DNA of 64,000 nt, taken from NCBI GenBank assembly GCA_965112735.1, contig OZ218950.1, positions 4,588,001 through 4,652,000 of the forward strand, read 5' to 3'. Below, piece after piece: positions 23,296 to 36,021 of this stretch; position 1 is the stretch's first letter, and each line of letters begins with the position of its first letter. Source of the stretch: Phaeosaccion multiseriatum. Its lineage: Eukaryota; Ochrophyta, other classes. A program made the translations under genes and the position numbers. A model generated the notes under the pieces. The model was given only the letters and a program-made list of their open reading frames with translations. It made no database searches and was not told the DNA's origin.

Positions 23296-26200
23296 GCACA
23301 TACACACGCAGGCTTGGGCGCGCATGTCCCTGCTATGCCGGCGCTATCACGCTGCCCGCTTGGCCGCTGTGCAGCTCCAGAGCCTGGCCAGGGGCCATCG
23401 CAGTCGAGTGGCGTTCCTCGTGGTTAGGCAGCTCGTCGTTTTGCTGCAGGTGCGTGCATGCATGTGTGCGTGCGTGTGTGCGTGCGTGAGTGCGTGCATG
23501 AGTGCTTGCATGAGTGCGAGCGTGCGTATTCATCCATCCATCCATCGCCTCCATCAGTCACTCCTCTGATCACATCACATCACTCCTCTGAGGCGACTTC
23601 AACAAAACGACGTCTAGCACATCAACTAAGTGCATAGCAATGTACACATACACGCACATACGCACCCACACACGCACCCACACACGCACACCCACACGCG
23701 CACACACGGGCGCGCACACACACACACACACACACACGCACACACACGCACAGGCTGTGGTGCGAGGCTGGTTCAAAAGGAGGGTGGCAGCGAAGGAGCG
23801 GAAAGCCCGTGTGGCTGCTCTGCGTGCCCAAGTGTTCGAGCTCTGGGACAGGGCCTTCACTCCTCTGGCCCACAGAAGCAAGTTCTGGGTGCTGTTTCAG
23901 GGCAATGGCTTCCTCGACCTTGCAATTCATGAGGTGAGTGTGTACGTGTGTGGTGTGCGTGTGCGTGTGTGTGTATGTGCATGTGTGTATGCGTGTGTGT
24001 ATGTGTGTGCAGGTGCGTGTATGTGTGTGTGTCGGTGTCGGTGTGTGTGTGTGCGTGTCGGTGTGTGTGTGCGTGGGGGTGTACGTGTACGTGTGTGTGT
24101 GGGTGGGTGTATGTGTGGCGAGAGTAGCCAGAAATCCCTACGAATGACCATAACTTGACCTCCTCTCCTAAATACACGCGTCTTTGATGTGTCTCTCTCT
24201 CTGTCTATCTTCTCCCCCTCCGTCTCTCTCCCTCCCTCCCTCCCTCCCTCCCTCCCCCCCTCCCTCCCTCCCTCCCTTCCTCCCCCCCCCCCCCTCCACT
24301 CCGCCCCCCTCCTCCCCGCCTCCTCTTCCCTCCCTCCCTCCCTCCCTCCCTCCCTCCTCTTCCCCCTCCGTCTCTCCGTCCCTCCCCCTCCCCCTCCACC
24401 TCCACCTGCACCCCTCCCCCATCTCTCGCTTTCTTGCACCTGCCACATGTGTATGCATTGTGTGCACAACAGGAGGAAGCCTTGATCTTGTGGCGAGCTC
24501 TCGGTCTCGTCGACCACGCCCAAGAGTCCTTGGCGCGCACACGCTTCAATCAAACCTTCCGCGAGATGGGTCGATGGCTCGAGGCCACGAAGCACTCTCG
24601 TGAAGCCCCTTCCCACGGGATTGTGGGTTCGAGCCCTGCCGTTACCCACCTCCGCTCTAACCCGGGGGGGCAGCAGCAGCAGCACGTGTCATTCTTATCC
24701 TCCACTTCGGGCAGTAGCTCCTCGCCTCTTCCTTATCGAGACCCGCGACGAAAGGTATCATCGAAATCAGCGGCAGCGGCAGCAGCATCAGGAGGAGGAG
24801 GTGGTGGTGGTGGTGGTGGAGAAGGAGGAGGAGGAGGAGGAGGAGGAGGAGGAGGAAGGGCGGCGTCGGCGTCACCCGTGCCTCTGTCTTCACCGTCACT
24901 GTCCCCGCGCACAATTTCGAAAGGCAAGAGTTGGCGAGGGTCTTTTCAGGGCAGAGGAGGAGGAGGAGGAGGAGGAGGGGCGGTAGGGGTAGCAGGGGCG
25001 GAGGGGGCGGGGGAAGGAGGGACACACCTCCCTCCATCCCCCCGTAGCAACGCGTCTTCCCCGATCAACTCCGGGTCGGGGTACCACCGCTCCTCGAACC
25101 ACCATGCTGCTGCTGCCTCTCTTTCCTCTCGCGCCCATCGTGCCACCAAGCCCATGTCTGTGGCACTGGGCCGTCTCTCCATGGGGGGCGGCAAGAGCGC
25201 TCTTGCAGCTTTGGGGCTGGGGAGGCGTGGGTCCGCAGCGGCGGGGGCAGCGGCGGCGGCAGCAGCGGCGGCGGCTGATGCGGGAGGCGGGCCCGTGTCA
25301 GGGGGCATGGGGGTAGGAGGAGGAGGGCCCATGGGCCGACAAGCGAGCTTCGTGTCTTCGCTTGGTGGCGGTGGTGGTGGTGGTGGTGGTGGTGGGGTGG
25401 GGCCCTCTGGGGGCGGAGTGTATGTGCTCCCTGGGGGGGGGGGGGGGGGCGGGGGAGTTTGCGGTGTTGGAGAGGCAACAGCGGCTGAGGAGGGCGGAGG
25501 AGGCCCTGGAGGGGGAAAGGGAGTACATATACAAGGAGCTCAAGAAGGAGGTGAGAGGGGAGCAGTGGGGGAGAGGCAGAGAGGGGTGTAGAGAGAGAGG
25601 TGTGGAGAGAAGGAAGGAGGTACAGATAGATAAGGGATAGAGATGCAAGAGAGGGAGAGTAGCGGAGGGGGAAAGGGGGGTAACTTTTTCAGCGCTTGTG
25701 GTGGAGGGGAAGGGGGAGAGGAGTGAGGAGAGGGAAGGGGGCTCTCATGCCATCTACCTGCTTGACTGACTTATGGCCTGCCTACCTTTCTTTCCCTCCT
25801 TCCTTCAGTCCCAGGAGCATACTCGCATCGCGCACTTTCAAGCCTTCGGTCTAGAAAGACAAAAGAAGCGCAAACGCAAACTGTCCAAGCTCGTCTGGAC
25901 CGGGCTTGGCACGGCAGGCGCTAGTGCTGACGTGGTGCTGTCCATTTACAAGGATCAACTTGACACCAAGGGGGCATGGGTTCAGAACCGAAGGGACCAG
26001 CGGATAAGGGCCGACTTGCTCTGCACGGTACAGGCTTGCCTGGGGTGTATACAGGGACTCAAAGTGGGAGACGGAGAGGTGAGGGAGGGAGGGAGAGGAG
26101 GGGAAGGGAAGGAGAGGAGAAGAGAGGAGAGAAGAGGGGAGAGTGGAGGGAGGGAGGGAGGGAGGGAGAGGAGGGGAGGGGAAGGAGAGGAGAGGAGAGG

Positions 26201-26821
26201 AGGGGAAGGGGAGGAGAGGAGAGGAGAGAAGAGGGGAGAGTGGAGGGAGGGAGGGAGGGAGGGAGGGAGGGAGGGAGGCCTCTCGGCCTCATGTTTGCCT
26301 CCTCTCACTGTAAGTCTTGTCTTGGCTTTCCTTCTTCTCTTCTCCCCACTCCGAGTACTCGATACGCATATGTGCACAGCCTCCGTCCGTCGGTCCGTCC
26401 GTCCTTATCTCCTTACTCAATCCTTTCTTTCTGTTCCGTCTTGTCCTTGTACCGTGACGCCTTGCACGCCCCTCACCACTGCCCCAGGAGGGAGCTTGGA
26501 ACCGCAAGTGGGCCACAGGCAAGGGAACCATCGCTCTTGACGTGCTGGAGGGTCGGCGCTGCTCCATACTGCCGCGCTCCCCATCACAGCAAGCGCAGCA
26601 AGGACAGGCAGCCCTGGCTCAGAGGAGGAGAAGGACCACTCAGGCTGCGTCGTTGAAGGAGTCGTCGCGAGAAACAGCGCAGCAGTTGGTGATACAACAG
26701 CAGCAGCAGAAGAAGGCAGGAGGAGGGTTTATGCAGCAGCACAGGGAAGATGAGAAGGAGGAGGTGGCCCAGGTTGAGGGGAAGGCTCTCGCGGGGTCTG
26801 CGGGAGACAGCAAGGGTAACC

Positions 26822-26853
<32 letters not shown>

Positions 26854-27279
26854 GGCAGCAGCATGCCACCCCCCCCTGCTCGTGCGGGCAGCAAGAAGGA
26901 CACACCAACAGAACTAGGAGGAGGAGGCGGACGAGGAAGAGGAGGTGGTGGTGGTGGTGGAGGAGGAGGAGGAGGCGCCGATGTCGTTGTAGAAGAGGTG
27001 GCAGGAGGAGGCAGCAAGACATGTATCAAAGCCAAAGCCAACGGCGGCAGCACCATCACCACCACGACCTCCTCCTCCCCCTCCTCCTCCTCCTCCTCCT
27101 CCTCCTTGGCCAAACCTTTTCCGAGGTCGCGCCTCAGCATGAGCGGGCACCTCAGCAAGAGCGGAGCCCTCAAGAAGCGGGGCGGCTGTGGCGTGGCGGC
27201 GGGCAGCGGTCTCACTGTGGAGATTCCCGTCCGTCGATCAAGCGAGGACGAGGGGGGGGGGGGAGATGGGGTGGAGTAG
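16654..27279 (+). CDS. ArfGAP-DENN-IQ multidomain trafficking regulator
   Basis: Combines an Arf GTPase-activating zinc finger with a tripartite DENN module (Rab exchange factor). Exons: 16654-17553, 17845-18157, 18400-18859, 19115-19184, 19613-19884, 20441-21198, 21366-21508, 21687-21734, 21948-22135, 22376-23006, 23312-23449, 23754-23933, 24473-25550, 25809-26078, 26488-27279. ArfGAP: CADC ... FLCASCLSIHRALG (Arg finger present), WTAEEVNRIKQGGN. uDENN: LVDFFVVVGMG, QLPSFVFPAGL. DENN: ACLSVDNIMTLFGCLLTE, RVYTLLTPVAEALLSLLFPF, PVPFLVGL. dDENN: RAGFLRFFVSVF, NYQNHV, ERFLEERV. IQ-like helices follow (VRIQNTYRGHRARG, VQLQSLARGHRSR), then Gly/Ser-rich tails. About 2,080 aa. All phases fit except exon 13, which has one extra base (see findings). 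An in-frame GTG at 16633 is not needed. Confidence 0.82.
19930..20222. repeat. GAGCTGTGTAAGAGAGA satellite in intron 5
   Basis: About fifteen head-to-tail units of a 19-25 bp sequence (gagctgtgtaagagagagag with variable GA length) fill the fifth intron of the ArfGAP-DENN gene, next to the exon 5 donor. Confidence 0.9.
23007..24180. repeat. CA/GT microsatellites flanking IQ-region exons
   Basis: (GT)n and (CA)n tracts at 23007-23040, 23247-23310, 23640-23753 and 23934-24115 fill introns 10-13 of the ArfGAP-DENN gene. They often abut the donor or acceptor directly. Confidence 0.85.
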
Positions 27280-27802
27280 TCGGAGGAGCCGAGGGTCGAG
27301 TCGTCGCTCTGGCTACGGCGGGTGCCGGCAAGTAGGGCGGAGAGGTGGGCGGTGCGTCAGGATCATGAGGAGTCTGATTGATTCCTCCTTGGTGACTTGA
27401 TTAGTCCGAGGTGGGGATCTAGAATCTGAGGGTGAATTCATCGACGTATGCGCAAGTCGCTGCTGAAGATGTAATAATCGAATACCCCTCTCCAAGGGCT
27501 GACTCAGCCGGTAGCACGTAGCACGTAGAAGTATCATGTACCATCACCGGCAGCAGCAGGTACGAGCAGGTAACCTCGGGTAGCCGGTCAGAACGTCAGG
27601 ACGTGACTCAACGCAAGCAACGTTCGGCCTCGGCCGACAACGTTTATTGTTCGAATGGTCGTTTGTATGGGGGAAGCAAATTTTGGCGAACCCCTCGGGG
27701 GAGTACAACAGTTGGCGACCCCCCCACATGAAAAAAAGGGTCCACGGATGTGAGAAAAGCTTTGCTTTGCCAAAAAAGGCTACCCACACAACAGCGTCAG
27801 CA

Positions 27803-27845
<43 letters not shown>

Positions 27846-28183
27846 TAGTAGCAGCATTGTGGTGTAGAAGTGCCACTGCAGTTGCAGCCGTAGCGAAGAA
27901 GAAGAAGAATAGAAAGGAAACAGATTTTGCAAAAAATTTCTGCTTCTATACACGGACCTCCTTCCGGATCTGTTTCCTCCCTTTGGAGAGCTTATGAGCC
28001 CTGCTGAGTAGTGACCACAAGTCACTCATAACCAGCGTAACACAGTCAAGCAGCCGCGGGCAAGACATGGCCGCGCATGTGTAGCAGCAGTTGAACAGAA
28101 CAGAAGGAAGGAGGCAGCACCAACGGCAGCCCCAAGTTTCCTCCTTCCCAGGTTTTTCCCTCCGCAAAGCGCAGGTAGAGGGA
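27280..28183. other. intergenic, no gene seen
   Basis: Holds a (CAG)n tract at 27806-27842 and short low-complexity frames. The stretch 27498-27600 (GCCGGTAGCACGTAGCACG and following) resembles 59915-59980, suggesting remnants of a dispersed repeat. A ggtccacgga motif at 27738 recalls the tandem unit at the end of the window. Confidence 0.5.
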
Positions 28184-31100
28184 ATGAAGACGTCGGCTAG
28201 CGCTTTCGAAGGGGAATCGGGAGTGGAAGTGGAGAAACACTCTGGCAAAGGGGAGGATGAATTCGCGTTTTGGCGTGTGCGGAAGTGGTGTTTGCTATCC
28301 TTCCTTCAGTTTGATACTCCATGGGAGGAGGATGCTTACTACCTTGACATCCATGCAAGACTGCAGGTTAATGTGTGGGTTGGCCTCCTTGCCTGCCTGG
28401 TGTATGGGCTTGTTAACCTGACCATCTACCTCAACACTCGGGTGGACTACGGTGAGTCATGGAAGAATGGAATAGTGGGAACGAAACGAAGAAAAGATAG
28501 GGCTTGGGGGGTGAGAGGGGTAAGGCGCGTGTTCGGCGACCGAGAGGAAGAGATCAACAGGGAGGGGGGCGGTATTGTAAGCCTTTCCCTTCCTCGATAG
28601 CATCGCTCTCGCCAAACACCAGCAACCTTTCCTCCTCCTCACTGCCTCTCCACCAACTTCGCCTCCGTCCCCACCCGCAGAGTTCAACTCAATGGCACTG
28701 ATTGTGAGTATATACATGGCGCTCACATACGCCTGTGCTCGGGCCTTCGCGTGGAAGAACCGCGGCACACGACTCTTCTTTCTGCGGTGAGAGTCACTGA
28801 CATACCAATTCGGGCTTAGCTGAGCACTGCGCGGCATCGAGCGAATAGTATTGACTGGCCTCTTTCGCCGCCTTTGCAGCCCCAAGCCCGACACGCCGTC
28901 CTGCGGGGAAGGAGAGGGGGGTGGGGCAGCGGCTGAGGAGCACAACCGATTCTTATGTTCTGTGCTTCCTGGTCCGCACCTCTTCCATTCATTGCCCCCC
29001 TCACCTCCCTGCCGTCCCTCCTCTCACCCCGTCCTCTCCCTCCTTCTCTCCCTCCACCCCCACCTCTAACCCCCCCTCCACAGGCTGTGGGAGCCCTCTG
29101 TGGTGCTTGCCTACGTGTTCCTGATCCTGTGGAATCACTACCTCACCTGTACGGGCGATGTGTATTGCCAGCTCAACCTTGAACTGGGAGGAGCGCCCCT
29201 CATCTTCTGTCTAGGCCTTCTCTTCGGAGGCAACAGTGTCGTCGCCATGTCCATTCCCTCCCAATTCCTCTATTGGCTGGCGCTCAGGGATTTCCAAAGA
29301 GAGGCAACCGAAGTGTAAGTGTCTCTTTCTCTCTCTCTCTGTGTGTGAGCGTGAGTGTGAGTGTGTGTGTGTGCATACGGATGGGCAGGCATTCCGCGGT
29401 TGTCGATGTGGATTGTGATTTGCGCTGTTGTCACAATTCTTCTTCCTTCCCTTCGCCATCTGCTGTTTCCCTCCCTCACTCCATGCACATCACATATCCA
29501 TTGGCTTCATGCGTTACTCAGGGATTGGGCCCGGAACGGCGACACGACGGGGGCCTCGTCTTTACTCTTCACCCTCATTGCCATAGTCGCGGCGTACTCG
29601 ATTGAGAATAGGTGCGTAGTTTGACAGCACTACTTGGGTGTTTGCGTGCAGCGGGCAAGGGAAGGAAAACAGCTTGACCTTCGCCTCTTAGGCTTACGTA
29701 CTCTTTGTCTCTCCTCTCTCTCTCATTCTCCCTCTTGATTCTCTCTCTCTCCCCCCCTCTCTCCTCCGAAGCCGGAGGAAGTACTTTAAGAGCTCTCGCG
29801 CCACAGAGCAAGCAGTTTCCGACACGAGGCTATCGAACGGTGCGTATGGTGCACGGAGCAGGCTCCAAACTGACCCAGATCCCCACATCCGAGGCGGAGA
29901 GGAGGGGGGGAGGGAGGGGGGGGGGGGGGGAGCGCTACCCCTCTAAAAGACGAGATCGATGCATCATCGCCCCGCCTTTTCCTCTCCCTACTCAGCGAGT
30001 CACCCCCCCCCTCCCCCGCCTTGTCTGGGAAGTCCCTTATCAAAATTTGTCTCCATTTTTCGCGGGTGCTACACCCTTGGTCTCTCTCTCCGTCTGTCGC
30101 TCTATGTGTTTCTGACCCCTGCTACCTCCGCTGTCTGCCTCCCCTTGTCCTTGTCTCCCTGCTACCTCCGCTGTCTGCCTCCCCTTGTCCTTGTCTCCCT
30201 GCTACCTCCGCTGTCTGCCTCCCCTTGTCCTTGTCTCCCTGCTACCTCCGCTGTCTGCCTCCCCTTGTCCTTGTCTCCCTGCTACCTCCGCTGTCTGCCT
30301 CCCCTTGTCCTTGTCTCCCCCCACACACAGAGAGAGTCGCCGCCACTCTCCGCTACGCCTGCCACGAGCTCCGAAATACCTTGGTAAGTCAACAACCCCA
30401 TGTCAGTCTCTCTCAATTTGCTTAAACCATATGGTCGTAGCGGTACTCGGTACCTGGCAACTGTGGGTCGAAGGGTGGGAAAGGGTGACGCCTACCACTC
30501 CCCTCCTCACCCCTCCGACCCCCTTCTTCCTCCTCCTCCTCCTCCTCCTCCTCCTCCTCCTCCTCCTCCTCCTCCTCCTCCTCCTCCCCCTTCTCCTCCC
30601 TTGCCCCCCCCTTGCCATCACCGCAGCATTCCGTCAATGCGTCAGTGTCACAGCTCCACAGGATCATCCCCAAGACCAAGGAGGAGGCCAGCAACAGCGA
30701 CAATGAAGCGGGTGTTCGACAGCGTCTGCAGCGCCTGACACGTGTCCACTCCTCTCTTCGCGCCTTTTCTTCTGCCCCTCCTCTCGGCCCACCAACCGAC
30801 GCTGCACTCACCGCTGAGGAAGTATGGAAGGGGCTCTCTGTGCTCACTCAAATGGTGGACGTGTCGGCGGCTAAGATGGTGCGTGTGCGTGTGTGTGTGT
30901 GTGTGTGCGTGCGTTTGTGTCTCCTAGTTGAGTTCTTTTCTCTCTCTCTCTTCCTATAACACAACGGCCGAGGAGCAGCGAGGGGTGGGCAGGAACGGGG
31001 AGGGGAGCCGGAGCTACACCTTAATACGTTTCCCACCTCCCTCCCTCTTTCCTTCCTTTGGGTTTATTTCATCGATTTGTCCCTGTGTGCCCCCCCCACC

Positions 31101-31852
31101 CTCCCTGCACAGCTCTTCTTCACCCGAGACGTACTGCGAATGGAGCAAGGGGGCGTGAGGGACATGTGGTCGAGCGTGCCTACGGCAGTGCTGCGCAGCA
31201 GGACGGCAACGGTGCACACCACCAGCACCGAATGGGAGGAGGAGGGGGGGGGGGAGGAGGTGGAAGAGGGGCGCTCCGTGAAGACCAGGCTGCTGCAGTC
31301 AAGGAGGAGCGGTAATGGCCATTTGCCGCTGCAAGGTCGACCAGGAGGACCAGGGCCAACATTCAATGTGATGCCCAACAAGGGGCCCAATCAGCAAAGG
31401 CATGAGGAGCCGCCGTTGATGGACATGGACCTGAGTAGAGTGCGTGTGTGCCTGGTGGAAGAAGATCCCCTCAACCGCCTAATGGGGGAGGCCCTCCTTC
31501 GCAGCGCAGGGGTGGGCACATCCTGCGCAGCCACCACCACTTGTCCGGTCTTGCTGGGAGACGCCGTACACCTCTTGCCGCAGTTGAAGTACAGGGTAAA
31601 CCAGCACAAGGCTCAATCGCACAAGCCAGAGCAGCGGCAACAACCACAAGTCCAAGGTCAGGGTTTAAGGGAGGAGGATTTGGATTTGGATGCGCGCTTC
31701 GACATTTTGCTGATGGACGTGTATATGCAGGAGTCCAACGGGATGGACGTTTGTGCACAGCTGCGCGACAATGGGGTGCGAGTACCCATTCTCGCCATGA
31801 CTGCCGCCGACGACTTCGGCAGTGGTGTGGGTCTGGGCAATGGTGATGATGC

Positions 31853-31899
<47 letters not shown>

Positions 31900-34800
31900 C
31901 CGACGCGGAGTCCTCTATTGCAGCAGAGCAAGCTGCTAGGGCATGCGGCTTCTCGGGCTCGCTGGCCAAACCTTTCTCTGCTGACGGCTTACGGGAGGCT
32001 ATCGCGGCCGCCCTTGGTCCCGCTTGGAAGCCGTTGCCATCGGCATCGTCGCGACCACTACTGGCTGCTGCTGTACCACCAACTGCTGATGCTGCTGCCG
32101 ATGTGGTCGTCGCCTCCGTGTCTAAGGATGATTATGAGGGAGACGTGAATGCGAAGGAAGGTGGGGGGAGTGAGAAGGGCGAGGAGAAGGAGGATAGTGA
32201 GGGCGAGGGAGAGCAAGAGGTCGGGACGAACGGGGCGGATGAGAGCGAAGCAAGGGCAGCGTGGGCTTGCCTCGAGGCTCAGACATCCGAAGAAAAGAAT
32301 GATGATGCCTCTATTGGTGATGCGTTGACCGCGCGAGCAGCGGGGAGTGGCGCCCTCAAGGTGAAGGAGGGCACTGTCAAGTCTCGGATTCAGCAGATTG
32401 AGACGCAGCTCCAATGCAACAGCAGCTCATCGAGTCTTAATGATTCTTCTGGGGATGGGCTGGAGATGGCAGGGGCTGGGGAGGGGGGCAACTTGAGTCC
32501 AAAGGGCCTCGAAAAACTCTCGGCGGTGGATGACAATCAGCAACAGATAGCTCAGACGGAGGAGGAGTGGGAGGAGCAGGAAACGTACGATTGGATGCCT
32601 CAAGAGGAGGAGGGAGAGGACGACGGGGAGGAGGCAAAGGCGGGCATGGACTGTCTTTCTCCCAATGGTATGGCCAATCTTCCTCGGCTTGATAGCGGGC
32701 TTGACGGGATGCAACAGGAGGGGCTGAATCAGGTGGGGGAGGGAGCAGCAGCACCAGCAAGACCAGCTGCAGTGGACCCCCCCGTTGAGGAGGAGCCGGA
32801 CAACAGAGGACGACGACGACGAGGAGGAGGAGGAGGAGGAGGAGGAGGAGGAGGAGGGGAGAGAGCAGATAGAAGCCCGAGTGCAAGCAGCCCTCCCACT
32901 CCAGTCCCATGTCCGTCCACCCCTGGTCTCTTCTCCCCGAGCGGCGTCTCCATCGGTACGCTCGGCACCATCAATACTCTCGGCACCGCGGAAGGAGGGC
33001 CAATGGACACCTCCTCCTCCTGGGCTGTAGCATTGGAGGAGAGCATTGGCTCGGCATGGGCCACTGGAGCCGCCCTCAGATCGGCCACCGCGTCCTCCCC
33101 CAGCCCTTTTGGTGGGAGGAAGGGAGGGGGCGGGAAGGGAAACATTCTTTTCAGTGCCTTACGGGAGAGGGTTCCGACCTTGCCATCAGTGCGTGGGGCA
33201 AGGAAGCGAACGCGGACCGAAGGCAGCTCCATGGGGGAGGCCCTTGAGAATCATGCCTCGAATGCCTCTAATGCCAATGCTAATGGCAATGCTAATGGCA
33301 ATGCGGCGGTGATGCTGGTGCCAGGAGGAGGACGAGAGGGAGAGCCCACCCTTCCACCGCCACCACCATCAGTCGGGGATGCAGCCGAAGCAGCAGCAGC
33401 AGCGGCGGCGGCGGCGGCGGCGGCAAGTCACCAGAGGAAGTGGAATGACACGATCATACCTCGCGGACCAGCCACAGCAGCGTTAGCGTCAGTCGAAGGT
33501 GGAGGATCAGGAGCACTCCAATCCCAAGTGTTGGCGAGTGCAGCCGAATCACCAACGTCTTGCTGTGGTGGTCGCAATTGGGCCATGCTGGGACTCTGGC
33601 CCCTCTGGTCCAGGCGGTTACTCGGCCTCTTTTTCGAGGACTTCGAGAGAGAGAAGCGCTACCTGCGCTGGCTGCACCATGGGAGGAGGAGTCAAGGACA
33701 GGGTCAGGGTCAGGGTCAGGGTCACGCCAGAGGAAGGTCAACCTCAGAAACCTCAGACTCAGGGGGAGAGTTAGGGTCAGGGTCAGGGGTACTGCATTGG
33801 CCGCTGTGGACCGCGTTGGTACTGATGAGCGTACGCATCCTCGCCATGCCGCTTTTGGCGCAAGGACAGGAGGCCACTTACACAGAGGCGGGCTATACGC
33901 TCGCCCTCGGGGCCTACGCTTTCTACAGGTATAGAGGGTCGGGGGGAGGGAGGACGGAGAGGGGCGAGAGGGAGAAGGGGGAGGGAGGCGGGTCGTACGT
34001 TGTTGTTGTCGTTGCGGACGAGGTAGTTCAGTGTGCTTCCCTGTTGTGTTTCGTTTTTTCGTCCTTCCCTCTCATACCGTTTTGTTGCATTCGCTCCATC
34101 ATTCGTTACTCAGGACTGTGCTGTACCCGCACCCCCACGCCGCCACGTGGTTCCGCGTGGTGTGGGGCAACGCAGTGATCTTGCTGTTCATGCTCGTGAC
34201 GGTACTCAATCAAGAGCTGCTGTGCGACTACAACGTTACGCGCGACAGCCAGGTGAGATACGGGAGTGTACGGGCATACAGGAAACAGGGAATTTAATGC
34301 ACTACCGCAGTTGCCCCGATGTTTCTCATCCTTTTTGGCTCAATCAATCTCCCCTCTTCCTTTGCCCCGCCCCGCCCCCCTGCCATGCCTGCTGCCGCTC
34401 GCATCTCTGTGGCCTCTGCCCCCCCCCCCCCCCCTTCTTCCCCTCCCCTCCCCTCCCCTCCCTCCTTCTCCAATTCCCCTGCCTTTGGCCTCCAATCCCA
34501 AACCCAAATTGCACACCACCACACACACGCACACGCGCGCGGCAGTGTATGCTAGTACCCGAGGCGAGCTACTTTGTGCTCCTCACCGCTCTCTGTCTAG
34601 GCTGCCCCTCCTCCACCACCCTCCTCCTCCTCCTCCTGCGCGTCGCCTACTACAGCGACTACGGCCTAAACCAACAACCCCGTTACACCACATGGGATGC
34701 CTCCCCCCTCCCTGCGCGTCTGACTGTCGGGTCGTGGGTGCTGCTGGTCGGCATCGGAGTGGCTCTCAGCAACGCTGCCCTTGACTACGGGAGAAGGAGG

Positions 34801-35970
34801 ATGTTCGCACGCGAGGAAGAGCAGGTGGAGGCCTTGTGCAAGGCGAGCCAGGCCAATAGGGTGAGTGAGTGAGTGAGAGTCTGAGTGAGTCAGTGCGTCA
34901 GTGAATCAGTGTTGATCGAGTGAGTGAGTGAGTATGCGTGGGTGTGTGTGTGTTGCTCTACTATGCACGTTGTGCTGCACTTGAGACATCCTTGTGGGTA
35001 CTGCTACCATGTGTACAATGGATGTGTAAGTTATGTACTGTTACGTGTGGACTTAACCTGCGCCGTGCCCCAATTCCTGCCTCCCTCGTGTGGAACCTAA
35101 TCATACTTTCCTCTCCTCCTCTCCCTCTCTCTCTTTCTCTCTCTCTGGGTGCGTGTGTGTGCGCGCGTGCCTGCGTCATGATAACGTGATACACACGGAA
35201 CAAAACAAAACAGGAGCTGCGCTGTGCCCTGAAGTACGTTCTCAGTTCGGTGCGCAACCCTCTTCACGGCATGGCCAACGCGCTGGACCTGCTGCCCAGG
35301 GAGAGAGAGGGCAGATGGGACCCCACGGCAACAGAAACAGCATCAACAGCACCAGTTGGTCATACCACAGGGGACAAGATGGGCGAGCAGCAGCTGGCAC
35401 TCGAGCGAGAAGAGCCCCCCCTGGAGAGGGCCCTCCGAAGGGCGGACAGGGAGGGCACTGCCGAGGAGGGAGGGGCCGCGAGGGAGGTGGTACTGTGGAC
35501 CGACAAGCTGCACGGGAGCCTGGACCAGCTGGTGCGTGTGTGTGTGTGTGTGTGGTGCGATGTTGTTTGGTTGGTCTGGTTGGGTGGTTGGCTGTATCCT
35601 TCTTGTCTGTCCTTGGGTGCCCTTTGGGGGGTTATGTTTTTTCGGAGCTGGGGCTGCTGCTGCTTGGGAAGAGAGACGAAAATGCGCTCCTCCTCCATTG
35701 ACGTTAACCCCGGACCTGCTGTTGCCTCCGCTCCTGTCTTATCTATCTACGCCATCTCTCTCTGTGCGTTGCCACAGATGAAGCTGTCTGAGGACTTGAC
35801 GCAAGCGCACGCTTTGTCTGTGGGAGAAGGAAAGGTGCGTCGCTAGATAGATACGTATTCCTTCTTACGATATTTAGAGGTGTCCATCACACGACCCGTC
35901 GCTCCTGCTTTCGCTTTATTCCATGAACCTCTGTATGTCCCTCCTTCCCTCTCTCCCTTCCCCCCTTCCT

Positions 35971-36021
<51 letters not shown>

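Noticed and set aside
30121-30319. CRISPR-like array
   Set aside because: The 40-bp units are contiguous with no spacers. It is a minisatellite in a eukaryotic intron.
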